A DNA stretch of 35,042 nt from Terriglobia bacterium. GTDB taxonomy: Bacteria > Acidobacteriota > Terriglobia > Terriglobales > Acidobacteriaceae. Position 1 is the stretch's first letter; each line of letters starts with the position of its first letter. Positions 8,553 to 16,301 of this stretch are shown in pieces. The notes under the pieces are model-generated. The model saw only the letters and a list, made by a program, of their open reading frames with translations, did no database searches and was not told the DNA's origin. The stretch covers positions 1 through 35,042 of the forward strand of contig JAIQFT010000045.1 in the NCBI GenBank assembly GCA_020073185.1, written 5' to 3'. Made by a program: the position numbers and the translations under genes.

Positions 8553-9149
8553 TTACAAGCGATAGCTCATGCGCGATTCGACAACCGTATCGGCAAGCTT
8601 CTTGTACAAGTGCGCGTTGTCGATAGCGACCGCCGCCTGGGCGGCAAAAGCGGTAGCGACGTCGAGGTCCCGCTCGGTAAATCCGGTTCCCGCCTTCTTG
8701 TTGATCATCTCAACCACCCCGATCACGCGGTCGCGGACGTCCAAGGGAACCGCCAGCAGAGAGCGAGTAACAAACCCCAGCGAGCGGTCGATGGCATCGG
8801 AGAAACGCGGGTCGGTGTGCGCCTCGTCCACGATGGTGGGTTTGTTATTCTTCAGGACCCAGCCTGCCACGCCGGTATCGGCAGGCATGCGCATGGTCTT
8901 GATTCTTCCCTCGGAATCTCCCGTGGCAACCTCAAAGGTAAGCTCGCGGCTGGCTTCGTCATACAACAGGAGAGAAGCGGCCTCAGCGCCGAGCAGATCG
9001 GCGGCCGCACCGATGATGGCGCGCAGCAGGTTCGGAAGGTTGAAGGTGGAGTTTAGTTGCACGCTGGACTGGACCAAGGCGCGGCGGATACGCCGTTCTT
9101 CCGCCAGATCGTGGGTGAGAGCCGCAACCTCGCTGATGGCCTGATTCAT
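8553..9149 (-). CDS. stand-alone GAF domain protein
   Basis: A 198-residue cytoplasmic protein. Residues 1-40 form a helical, probably coiled-coil segment, and residues about 38-185 form a GAF domain (LGAEAASLLLYDEA, GVAGWVLKNNKPTIVDEA, LLAVPLDVRDRVIGVVEMINK, FTERDLDVATAFAAQAAVAI). GAF domains bind cyclic nucleotides, tetrapyrroles or other small molecules and usually drive an attached kinase, cyclase or HTH domain. No such output domain is present here. Its ATG overlaps the stop of accC by 4 nt (ATGA), so it is translated with the carboxylase, and the TcmI-type cyclase follows 35 nt later. A role as a ligand-sensing partner of the biosynthetic enzymes is speculation. The domain call itself is clear. 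Confidence 0.85.
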   Translation of the reverse strand: MNQAISEVAALTHDLAEERRIRRALVQSSVQLNSTFNLPNLLRAIIGAAADLLGAEAASLLLYDEASRELTFEVATGDSEGRIKTMRMPADTGVAGWVLKNNKPTIVDEAHTDPRFSDAIDRSLGFVTRSLLAVPLDVRDRVIGVVEMINKKAGTGFTERDLDVATAFAAQAAVAIDNAHLYKKLADTVVESRMSYRL

Positions 9150-10537
9150 GCTGATCTCCTCATGGCGGCATCCTCAGGCACGATCAATGTGCCCTGGGGC
9201 GTCATGTACTTTTCAATGAAATCGAGGTGATAGTCCCCGCTGCGGAACACGGGATGAGCTAACAGTTCAAGATGGAAAGGAATGGTTGTCTTGACGCCCT
9301 CACAGGCAAATTCCGACAGCGCCCGCTGCATGACATCCAAGGCTTGCGTCCGGTCTTTGCCGTGGACGATAACCTTTGCCAGGAGCGAATCGTAGTACGG
9401 CGGAATGGTATAGCCGCTGTAGGCATGAGTTTCCACCCTCACCCGGGGTCCGCCGGGAGGAATAAAGCGAGTCAGGGTTCCGCTTGCGCCTTTCCAATTG
9501 TTGGCAGGATCCTCGGCGTTAACCCGGCACTCGATGGCATGCCCCCGCGGGACAATGTCGTGCTGTTTGACGGGCAGCGGTTCGCCGGCAGCGACCCGGA
9601 TCATGAGCTCGACGATATCGAGTCCGGTAGTGGTTTCAGACACCGGATGCTCAACCTGGATTCGGGTGTTCATCTCCATGAAGTAGAAGTTCCGATCGCA
9701 ATCCACTAGGAACTCCATCGTCCCGGCGCTCTCGTAGCCGATCGCCTTGGCGCCAGCTACCGCCGCTTCGCCGATTCGCCGGCGCAGTCCGTCATCGATG
9801 TAGGTAGAAGGAGACTCCTCGATCAGCTTCTGCTGGCGGCGCTGAATGGAGCAATCCCGTTCGCCCAGGTAGACGACGTTCCCGTGACGGTCGCCCATGA
9901 CTTGAATTTCCACGTGGCGAGCATCGCGAATGAACTTTTCGAGATAAACCCGGTTGTCCTTGAATACGGCTTGCGCGGTGTTGCGAACATCCTCCAAGGC
10001 CGAGGCCAGTTCGGAGCCCTTCCACACCACTTGCATGCCGCGCCCGCCGCCGCCGGCCGAAGCTTTCAAAATCACCGGATAGCCGACCTGCTCTGCCCTC
10101 AGACGGGCCTCGTCGTAGTTCACCAAGGGCGTCTCGGTACCGCCGGGCAACGGCAGTCCTGCATCCGTCATCAACTTGCGCGCCCCCGATTTGTCGCCCA
10201 TCATCTCCATCACATTCGGAGCGGGTCCGATGAAGGTGATCCCGGAATCGCGGCAGATTTCCGCGAAGTAGGTGTCCTGCGACAGAAAGCCGTAGCCGGG
10301 GTGAACCGCCTCGGCTCCGGTCATCAGGCAGGCATGAATAATGGAGGGGATGTGGAGATAGCTGCGGCTGGAAGGGGCTGGCCCGATCAGTACCGCTTCG
10401 TCCGCCAACTCCACCGGCCTGGAATCCGCGTCCGCCTTGGAGTAGATCTGGACAGTCTTGATCCCCATGTCCCGGCAGGTTCGGTTAATCCGCAGGGCAA
10501 TCTCGCCGCGATTACAAATAAGGATCTTCTTGAACAC
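9146..10537 (-). CDS. accC: acetyl-CoA carboxylase, biotin carboxylase subunit
   Basis: This subunit carboxylates the biotin on AccB using ATP and bicarbonate, the first half-reaction of malonyl-CoA formation. The 463-residue chain shows KILICNRGEIALRI at the N-terminus, HPGYGFLSQ, the glycine-rich ATP loop KASAGGGGRGM, the catalytic region (LGERDCSIQRRQQKLIEE and MEMNTRIQVEHPV), and PPYYDSLLAKVI near the C-terminus. Length matches stand-alone AccC. The frame is open further upstream, but homology begins exactly at GTG 10537, which has AAAGGTG placed 4 nt before it, so that start is chosen. It lies 49 nt after accB and overlaps the GAF gene by 4 nt. Whether it serves general fatty-acid synthesis or only the polyketide cannot be told from one window. 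Its place between polyketide genes favours a dedicated enzyme. Confidence 0.93.
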   Translation of the reverse strand: MFKKILICNRGEIALRINRTCRDMGIKTVQIYSKADADSRPVELADEAVLIGPAPSSRSYLHIPSIIHACLMTGAEAVHPGYGFLSQDTYFAEICRDSGITFIGPAPNVMEMMGDKSGARKLMTDAGLPLPGGTETPLVNYDEARLRAEQVGYPVILKASAGGGGRGMQVVWKGSELASALEDVRNTAQAVFKDNRVYLEKFIRDARHVEIQVMGDRHGNVVYLGERDCSIQRRQQKLIEESPSTYIDDGLRRRIGEAAVAGAKAIGYESAGTMEFLVDCDRNFYFMEMNTRIQVEHPVSETTTGLDIVELMIRVAAGEPLPVKQHDIVPRGHAIECRVNAEDPANNWKGASGTLTRFIPPGGPRVRVETHAYSGYTIPPYYDSLLAKVIVHGKDRTQALDVMQRALSEFACEGVKTTIPFHLELLAHPVFRSGDYHLDFIEKYMTPQGTLIVPEDAAMRRSA

Positions 10538-10586
10538 AAAGCACCTTTGCGAAACTGGCCCTAACGCAAGGACCGGTAATTGGTGG

Positions 10587-11075
10587 CTAAGTCTTTGCAG
10601 CTCCGCCACTGGTATCAACGAGCATGAGCCGCTGTTCGTAGGTGACCGGAGTGGCGTCCTCGACCAGAATTTCGACCACCACACCGCGGCAATCGCTGGT
10701 CACATCGTTCATCACTTTCATGGCTTCGATGATGGCCACTTTCTGGCCGCGCTCAACCGTATCGCCGACTTGCACCAGGGGCTTGGCCCCGGGCGATCCG
10801 GCCCGGTAGAAAACGCCGACTAGCGGCGAGACGATAGGCACGGTGCCGGCAGCCATCGACGGCGCCTGACTGGCGCCAGCAGACACCGCCGCCGGCAATG
10901 CCGCTACGGCTACCACTTCGCGCTGGATCTCGATCTGAAGGTCGCCGGCTTTGACGAGCAGGCGCGTCGTTCCCGTTCCTTCCAGGGAATGAGCCAGATC
11001 TTTTGCCTCTTTCAACGCGAGGCGAATTCCGTCGGCAGGGGACCCGTTTCCGCCTTCTTTTTTGCTGGCATCCAT
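10587..11075 (-). CDS. accB: biotin carboxyl carrier protein of acetyl-CoA carboxylase
   Basis: A 162-residue carrier that shuttles carboxyl-biotin between AccC and the carboxyltransferase. Residues 15-52 match the N-terminal helical segment of AccB (LEGTGTTRLLVKAGDLQIEI). A Ala/Pro-rich flexible linker follows (about 54-80), then the biotinyl domain opens with VPIVSPLVGVFYRAGSPGAKP. EAMKVMND carries the biotinylated lysine (Lys120). The end is VTYEQRLMLVDT. The chosen ATG 11075 has AGAGAG 6 nt upstream. A GTG at 11105 that overlaps the stop of the carboxyltransferase gene (GTGA) is an alternative. The protein needs a biotin protein ligase, not seen in this window, while genes for biotin synthesis itself are in the same run. 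Position between accDA and accC makes the function certain. Confidence 0.93.
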   Translation of the reverse strand: MDASKKEGGNGSPADGIRLALKEAKDLAHSLEGTGTTRLLVKAGDLQIEIQREVVAVAALPAAVSAGASQAPSMAAGTVPIVSPLVGVFYRAGSPGAKPLVQVGDTVERGQKVAIIEAMKVMNDVTSDCRGVVVEILVEDATPVTYEQRLMLVDTSGGAAKT

Positions 11076-11101
11076 GGTTGGCTCTCTTGATGTTTGCGTC
11101 T

Positions 11102-12817
11102 TCACTTCTGCTGCACACCCTCGGTAAACGACCCGAACCCGCGGAACCGCGCATAGCGCTGATCAATCAGTTCGCGCCCGCTCAGCTTTGCCAAAGCATC
11201 CAGATTCCTCTTCAGCGCTTCCTGCAGGGCCGCGGCAGCCCGGGCAAGATCCGTGTGCGCGCCCTCGGCCGGCTCGGGCACCAACTCGTCGGCAACGCCA
11301 AGCTTCAACAACTCACGGGCGGTGAGGCGGGAGGCCTCGGCGGCGCGTGGAGCGCGGGCCGCATCCTTGAAAAGAATGGTGGCGCATCCCTCGGGACTGA
11401 TCACCGAGTAGATGGCATTCTCCAGCATCAGCACGCGGTTCCCAACGCCGATGGCGAGCGCCCCACCGCTCCCACCTTCTCCGATGACCGTGCAGATGAT
11501 GGGCACCGGCAGACGGGCCATGACCAGCAGGTTGCGGGCAATGGCTTCGCTTTGGTTGCGTTCCTCCGCCTGCAAACCCGGATAGGCGCCCGGCGTATCG
11601 ATGAAGGTCAGAATCGGCAACTGCACGCGCCCCGCGTACTGCATCAGGCGCAATGCCTTCCAGTAGCCCTCGGGGTGCGGCATCCCGAAATTGCGCTCGA
11701 TGCTCTGTTTGGTCCCGCGTCCTTTCTGGTGTCCAACCACCATCACCGGCCGGCCTTCCAACAAGGCAAGCCCCCCCACAATCGACGGGTCATCCCGAAG
11801 GTGACGATCCCCGCGCAGCTCGGTAAAGCTGTCAAACAGCGCGCCGATATATTCGTAGAGATTCGGCCGGTCGGGATGTCGGGCAAGCTGAACGCATTCC
11901 CACACCGAGCGGGCTGGAGCCGGCTGGCTTGAGGCGGCACTGGCCGGAGTGGAGATCGCGGTCGGCACCTGCGGCTGAACGTGATATGCGAGAAGCTTCT
12001 TAAGGACGGAGGGCAACTCGGCGCGCGGAACGACCATGTCGATCTGGCCCTTTTCCATCAGGAACTCCGCCGTTTGAAAACCTTCGGGCAATTTCTGGCG
12101 GATGGTCTGCTCGATGACTTGCGGGCCGGCGAATCCGATATGGGCTTTCGGCTCCGCGATGATGACGTCGCCGAGAGTGGCAAAAGAGGCGCTCACGCCC
12201 CCGTAGGTCGGGTCGGAGAGCAAGGAAAGAAACGGCACTCCCGACTCGCCGAGCTTGGCGATGGCCGCCGAGGTCTTGGCCATCTGCATCAAGGAGATCG
12301 TGCCCTCCTGCATACGGGCACCACCGGAGGCAGAACACACCAGCACCGGCGTGTGGGTCTCGACGCCCAACTCAAGCGCCCGGCTCACCTTCTCTCCCAC
12401 CACCCCACCCATGCTTCCACCCATGAAGGTGAAGTCCAAGGCGCAGATGACGATGGGATAACCGCCAATGGCACCGGCGCCGTAGATCGCCGCTTCTCGC
12501 TCGCCCGACTTGCGGCGGCTCTCCGCCATCCGGTCCAGATATGGGATCGAATCATTGAATTGCAACGGATCGGTGGAGACCAGATCAGAGCCGCGTTCCT
12601 GGAACGATCCCGGGTCAAGCAAAAAGCGAATGCGTTCGCGAGCGCTCAAGCGAAAGTGAAAATTGCACTCCGGACATACCTTCAGGTTCTTCTGGAGCCG
12701 TTTGCAGTAAATGAACGCGCTGCAGTGACTGCACTTCACCCAACGGTCGGCGGGAATCGAAGCAAGCCGAGCTGCGAACTCCGTGGGTGCGGCTATCGGT
12801 CGCGGTTGTGCGGCCAT
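11102..12817 (-). CDS. accDA: fused acetyl-CoA carboxylase carboxyltransferase (beta-alpha, AccD-AccA)
   Basis: This 571-residue enzyme transfers the carboxyl group from biotin to acetyl-CoA, giving malonyl-CoA. It is AccD and AccA in one chain. The beta part (about 1-280) has the four-cysteine zinc ribbon (Cys29, Cys32, Cys48, Cys51), [11 protein letters not shown] and [14 protein letters not shown] Pro/Ala/Ser-rich linker (about 281-302) follows. The alpha part (about 305-571) has [45 protein letters not shown] and [15 protein letters not shown]. The alpha part lacks the first ~70 residues of a free AccA (the N-terminal helical region), as expected for a trimmed fusion. The start is ATG 12817 with GAGGGGG nine bases upstream. 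A TTG at 12835 would overlap the TPR gene. It is followed by accB and accC, so all activities of the enzyme are encoded in order. Confidence 0.93.
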   Translation of the reverse strand: MAAQPRPIAAPTEFAARLASIPADRWVKCSHCSAFIYCKRLQKNLKVCPECNFHFRLSARERIRFLLDPGSFQERGSDLVSTDPLQFNDSIPYLDRMAESRRKSGEREAAIYGAGAIGGYPIVICALDFTFMGGSMGGVVGEKVSRALELGVETHTPVLVCSASGGARMQEGTISLMQMAKTSAAIAKLGESGVPFLSLLSDPTYGGVSASFATLGDVIIAEPKAHIGFAGPQVIEQTIRQKLPEGFQTAEFLMEKGQIDMVVPRAELPSVLKKLLAYHVQPQVPTAISTPASAASSQPAPARSVWECVQLARHPDRPNLYEYIGALFDSFTELRGDRHLRDDPSIVGGLALLEGRPVMVVGHQKGRGTKQSIERNFGMPHPEGYWKALRLMQYAGRVQLPILTFIDTPGAYPGLQAEERNQSEAIARNLLVMARLPVPIICTVIGEGGSGGALAIGVGNRVLMLENAIYSVISPEGCATILFKDAARAPRAAEASRLTARELLKLGVADELVPEPAEGAHTDLARAAAALQEALKRNLDALAKLSGRELIDQRYARFRGFGSFTEGVQQK

Positions 12818-12818
12818 G

Positions 12819-13763
12819 TCAGTGAACCCCCTCAACGGACTGCCACACGACAGCTTCCGAGTTGTGCTCTTCGGCGTATTCGTCCATCTCTTCGTGCAGA
12901 CGCCGCATCAACTCGGCGTCGCGCTCGGCGGCATCGAGCAGGCTGCCAAAAAATCCATCTTTCGCGTAGGCCAGGAAAGCCGTGGTCAGGCCAAAGCGGT
13001 CGCTGCGAGTAGCCTCGAGAGCGGCGTCCAAGGCGCCGCGCCAGTCCTTGCACCTGGCTCGGCACAAGACAATCCCGTGTTGGGCCATCACCTGCGCCGT
13101 CCGGTCGCGCTCGCGCAGAAGGTGAAGTGTCGCCTCCGCCTCGCTGTAACGCTGCAAGTGGAGATACAGGCGAGCAAGATCGTTCAGGACTCTGGGCGAC
13201 GCCTCGCCGCCAAATTGCTTGGACAGAACCTCTGCCGCGAGAGCAGGTTCGCCAATGGCTTGGTAGAGCTGAGCAAGCGCAAAGAGAACAGCTTTGTCCG
13301 CCGGACGCAGCGCTGCCGCGCGCTCCAGGGCCTGGCGGGCGCCCGTGGAGTTCCCATGGGCGAAGAGGGCATATCCAAGATCAATGAACAACTCCGGGGA
13401 ATTGGAGTCGCGGCGCGTAAGCTTTTCGAGAACCTCGATGGCTTCCTCCAGTTGCCCGATCGTCTGGAGTGCTTCTGCCAATTGGCGGGGGAGTTCCAGG
13501 TCGGATGGATCCAACGCCGCGGCCTTTCGAAAATTATTCGCGGCCTCCCGGAAGTCTCCTTCGGCGGCTGCGACCCTGCCTTGCAAGGCAGCGCAGTGAG
13601 GGCTGCGAGCCGCATCCGGCAAAGCGCCACAGCGTTCCCCCCAGGCCCGGGCATCATCCAATCTTCCTTGTTCCAGCGCCTCCAGGCCAGAGGAGTAGCA
13701 TGTGTCCACGGTCAACACTGCGCTCGGCTCTCCGGACTGCTTGGCCACCGATGCGTTGTTCAT
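12819..13763 (-). CDS. TPR-repeat protein in the polyketide operon
   Basis: A 314-residue, all-helical protein made of tetratricopeptide repeats. Repeating signatures of the type A-x-x-x-F-R-x-A-x-x-x-x-P are seen at [57 protein letters not shown] and [16 protein letters not shown]. Three or four further helical pairs make up the rest. There is no signal peptide or membrane span, so it should be cytoplasmic. TPR arrays hold protein partners together and have no catalysis of their own. The gene sits between the aromatase/cyclase and accDA, one base from the latter, with AAGGTG before its ATG. It has no counterpart that I know of in actinobacterial type II clusters. A scaffold linking the carboxylase to the synthase is possible but unproven. 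Confidence 0.85.
   Translation of the reverse strand: MNNASVAKQSGEPSAVLTVDTCYSSGLEALEQGRLDDARAWGERCGALPDAARSPHCAALQGRVAAAEGDFREAANNFRKAAALDPSDLELPRQLAEALQTIGQLEEAIEVLEKLTRRDSNSPELFIDLGYALFAHGNSTGARQALERAAALRPADKAVLFALAQLYQAIGEPALAAEVLSKQFGGEASPRVLNDLARLYLHLQRYSEAEATLHLLRERDRTAQVMAQHGIVLCRARCKDWRGALDAALEATRSDRFGLTTAFLAYAKDGFFGSLLDAAERDAELMRRLHEEMDEYAEEHNSEAVVWQSVEGVH
12827..12833 (-). promoter_or_regulatory. ribosome binding site setting the accDA start
   Basis: On the minus strand this reads GAGGGGG, nine bases before ATG 12817 and overlapping the last codons of the TPR gene. It favours the ATG over the in-frame TTG at 12835, and it implies that accDA translation is coupled to the TPR gene, whose TGA is one base from the ATG. 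Confidence 0.6.
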
Positions 13764-13826
13764 AATGCACCTTGTGTTTTGAACTCAGGGCCGTGTGAAT
13801 TTGACGGTGGCACCGGCAGCGCTGGA

Positions 13827-14288
13827 CTACGCCGCCGATCCACGAACCTGCTTTTCGATGCGTTCCTTGATGATGTTCATCTGCTTGTTGCTGTTGGCAT
13901 TGATGTAAACTTCCATCTGCGCATCGTTTGCCGGGGCTTGGGGTTTCATGGTGAATTCCTGCACCCAGCGCATGCGGGTTCCACCTTCCACCGCTTCGTA
14001 ATACCATTCGATATTCATGTACTCGAACGGCCCCGTTTCCACTCGGCGAGCCTTGACCGCGCGGTTGGGAGCGTCCGTCGTGCGCTCCGAAACCCAGCTC
14101 CACACTTTCCCGTTTTCGTCCGGGTGCATGGTAAGACGGAAGACGACGGTGTTTCCTCGGCGCTCCAAAATCTCCGCCGTGGCGTACTCGGTGAAGAGAT
14201 CGGGCCATTTCTCCACGTTATTGGTGATATCCCACACCGTATCGAGGGGAGCGCAAATCACGATCGAATTGTCGGTACGCACAGCCAT
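13827..14288 (-). CDS. aromatase/cyclase, SRPBCC fold (TcmN-N-terminal / WhiE-ORFVI type)
   Basis: A 153-residue single-domain aromatase/cyclase of the START/Bet v1-like family, which folds the nascent poly-beta-ketone on ACP and aromatises the first ring(s). Family hallmarks are AVRTDNSIVICAPLDTVWD at the N-terminus, NVEKWPDLFTEYA, FRLTMHPDENGKVWSWVSER, RRVETGPFEYMNIEWYYE, MRWVQEFTMKP and the C-terminal helix NSNKQMNIIKERIE. These segments agree closely with my memory of the spore-pigment enzyme WhiE ORFVI and the N-terminal domain of TcmN. That class acts on unreduced chains, consistent with the absence of a ketoreductase. The start is ATG 14288, 4 nt after the ACP stop, with GGGGTAA upstream. 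The longer frame has no homology. Confidence in the family is high. Confidence 0.93.
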   Translation of the reverse strand: MAVRTDNSIVICAPLDTVWDITNNVEKWPDLFTEYATAEILERRGNTVVFRLTMHPDENGKVWSWVSERTTDAPNRAVKARRVETGPFEYMNIEWYYEAVEGGTRMRWVQEFTMKPQAPANDAQMEVYINANSNKQMNIIKERIEKQVRGSAA

Positions 14289-14292
14289 GTAG

Positions 14293-14550
14293 TTACCCCG
14301 CTTGCTGCAAGCGACGGTTGGTGTAATCAATAGCCTGTCCAACGGTGTGCAGGTTGGCCACGTCCTCGTCCGGGATCACGAATCCGTAGCGCTGTTGGAC
14401 TTCGAGCTGAACTTCGACCAAGGCCAGCGAATCCAGCCCCATGTCTTCGAAAGATGCTGTCAGATCACTCTTGATCTGGGCTTCGGGCAACCGGACGCGC
14501 TTGACGAGTATGTCTTTGAGATCTTCAAACGTGAACACTTGTGCTGGCAT
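14293..14550 (-). CDS. acyl carrier protein of the type II polyketide synthase
   Basis: An 85-residue acyl carrier protein. The phosphopantetheine attachment motif is GLDSLALVEV with Ser41. The preceding acidic loop SFEDMG and the helix ending in RYGFVIPDEDVANLHTV are the usual ACP helices. It carries the growing poly-beta-ketone between KSalpha/CLF and the cyclases. The start is ATG 14550, preceded by GGAGGACTGT, a very strong ribosome binding site. This ATG lies inside the end of the patatin-type gene (26 nt overlap). The aromatase follows after 4 nt. It needs a phosphopantetheinyl transferase for activity, and none is in the window, so a housekeeping or unlinked enzyme must serve. The neighbours make this a polyketide ACP rather than the fatty-acid AcpP. 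Confidence 0.93.
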   Translation of the reverse strand: MPAQVFTFEDLKDILVKRVRLPEAQIKSDLTASFEDMGLDSLALVEVQLEVQQRYGFVIPDEDVANLHTVGQAIDYTNRRLQQAG

Positions 14551-16279
14551 ACAGTCCTCCGGAATATGTGAGTCCAAGGGATTGCGGATTGGCCAAGGTC
14601 CGCAACGCCGGAATCTGCTCTTCCATGGCAGCCCGCCCTGCGGCAAGGAACAGGTCAGCCAGTTGGAAATCCCGCCAGGTTCCCGGACCAAAGCGGGGGG
14701 TCACCACTACGTCGGCCAAGGCTGCATGGCGAGTACTACCGTCAAGCTGCATCATTTCCATGACCTCCAGCAGCGTATCCAGCACGCGCGAGCCGCGACT
14801 CTCGGAAACCGCGGCCACGGGAGTGCCCGCCGGCCAGACCGGCAGGGTGTCCCGGCTGATGAGGTTCACCGATATGACGAGATCGGCACCCGCTGCCCGA
14901 ACCGCTTCGGTCGGCACGGGCACCAGCGCGATTGCATCCACCAACCTTTGCGAGCCGAGCTGGTATGGGGGATACAATCCGGGTACCGCGCTGGCCGCCA
15001 TCAAGGCCTCCCATAGCGGACCTTCCGTGATCGGGGCCGGCTGCTTCAACTTCAGGTCGACAGCCATAACGACGAGTGGGATGACAACATCGGAGAAGGC
15101 AAGCCCATCGGTAGTTTCGTGCCACAGGCGCTTCACTTCATCGGTGCTGCTTGCCATGCCGCCAAACGACAGCTTGAACATCGCCGCGACAGTCTCCGGG
15201 GAAAACGCACGCCTCATGGCCGCTTCAACCCCTGCTGCGTCTTTCCCCAGAGCCAGCCACGAACCCACAATCGCGCCGATGCTGCTGCCCGCAACGTAGT
15301 CGATCGCATAACCGGCGGCTTCCAGTACATGCAGCGCGGCGGCGTGCGCGTATCCCTTGGCTCCACCCGCCCCCAGCGCTAATCCCAGCTTGGTTCGGGA
15401 CAGGTGCCTTCCCAACCATGCGATATCCCTGTCGGGAGACTCGGGATCGATAGTCCGGATCACCTTGAGGCCGCCGAGAGAACGAGTCGTCAACGAGCGG
15501 TTACGCTGCAGAAGCACTACTTCAGCGGTACGGCAGAGCTGAGCCGAGTTGAGACAAGCCGGCTCCGTGCCCAGCACAATCACCCGGTCTGCCTGTTCGA
15601 CCAGCGCCGATAGGTTGGCCTGACCGCTACTGGCAACAATGAAGACAAAGGCGTGCGAAGCGAGGAGATTATCCAGGCGGCCGAGCACCTCTTCTACACA
15701 GTGGTCCCGCTGCAATCGCAAGCTCGATGGCAGCTTCCCCGTGAGATCGACACAGGTGCTGGCACGCGGTGTGGCAGACTGCGCCGCCTCAATCACCTTG
15801 GCCACTTGCCAAGTCGCGCTCATGTCGGCGACCAGGGCGACCACTTCGCCGCGCCGGTGCCAGGTGGCAAACTGCACATCGGTTCGGGCGAGTCGCTGCA
15901 CCGCAATGCGAGCCAGATTGGCGAATAAGGGTGGATGTGCGGCGAGCATTGTCGCGAACCTCTCCCGGCTCAATTCCAACACCGTCGTAGGCAGGATCGC
16001 TTCCACGGTGGCAGAGTGCGGTTCTCCGCTAATCAGTGACATCTCCCCCACAACATCGTTCCGCCGCAGTCGTGCAATAATCCTCCGCCCTTCGGGCCGC
16101 TCTACCACTACGTGCGCCACCCCCTGCTCAATGACGAACAAGCTCGATGCAGGATCACCGCGGCGGCAAATCGGTTCACCAGTCGCAAACTGCCGCGGCT
16201 GAAGCAGAGTCTGGACCTGCTCCTGGATCTCCGGCTCCAAGCCTTCGAACAACGGTATTCGTCTCATATCCAGAGGCAT
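14525..16279 (-). CDS. cyclic-nucleotide-binding-type plus patatin-like serine hydrolase (NTE family)
   Basis: A 584-residue protein with three parts. Residues 1-130 form a cNMP-binding-type beta-roll (LEPEIQEQVQTLLQPRQFATGEPI, GEMSLISGEPHSATVEA). Residues 140-290 form a middle domain typical of NTE-like patatins (EVVALVADMS, HAFVFIVASS, QADRVIVLG). Residues 297-480 form a patatin domain with oxyanion loop LALGAGGAKGYAH and nucleophile motif GSSIG (Ser333). The catalytic Asp motif reads VDAIAL (Asp448) where DG(G/A) is usual. In the beta-roll, the Arg that normally contacts the nucleotide phosphate is replaced by His (EPHSATV), so nucleotide binding is doubtful. Start: ATG 16279, 22 nt after the CLF stop. 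ATG 16267 is an alternative. Its place between CLF and ACP suggests ester or thioester cleavage linked to the polyketide, but that is inference. Confidence 0.87.
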   Translation of the reverse strand: MPLDMRRIPLFEGLEPEIQEQVQTLLQPRQFATGEPICRRGDPASSLFVIEQGVAHVVVERPEGRRIIARLRRNDVVGEMSLISGEPHSATVEAILPTTVLELSRERFATMLAAHPPLFANLARIAVQRLARTDVQFATWHRRGEVVALVADMSATWQVAKVIEAAQSATPRASTCVDLTGKLPSSLRLQRDHCVEEVLGRLDNLLASHAFVFIVASSGQANLSALVEQADRVIVLGTEPACLNSAQLCRTAEVVLLQRNRSLTTRSLGGLKVIRTIDPESPDRDIAWLGRHLSRTKLGLALGAGGAKGYAHAAALHVLEAAGYAIDYVAGSSIGAIVGSWLALGKDAAGVEAAMRRAFSPETVAAMFKLSFGGMASSTDEVKRLWHETTDGLAFSDVVIPLVVMAVDLKLKQPAPITEGPLWEALMAASAVPGLYPPYQLGSQRLVDAIALVPVPTEAVRAAGADLVISVNLISRDTLPVWPAGTPVAAVSESRGSRVLDTLLEVMEMMQLDGSTRHAALADVVVTPRFGPGTWRDFQLADLFLAAGRAAMEEQIPALRTLANPQSLGLTYSGGLYASTSVHV

Positions 16280-16301
16280 AACCCCTCGCGGGGGTGCGGC
16301 G

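Noticed and set aside
12783-14333. Long plus-strand open frame (516 codons) across the TPR, aromatase and ACP area
   Set aside because: It is antisense to three well-recognised genes, has no domain resemblance, and is of the kind that GC-rich codon usage produces by chance.
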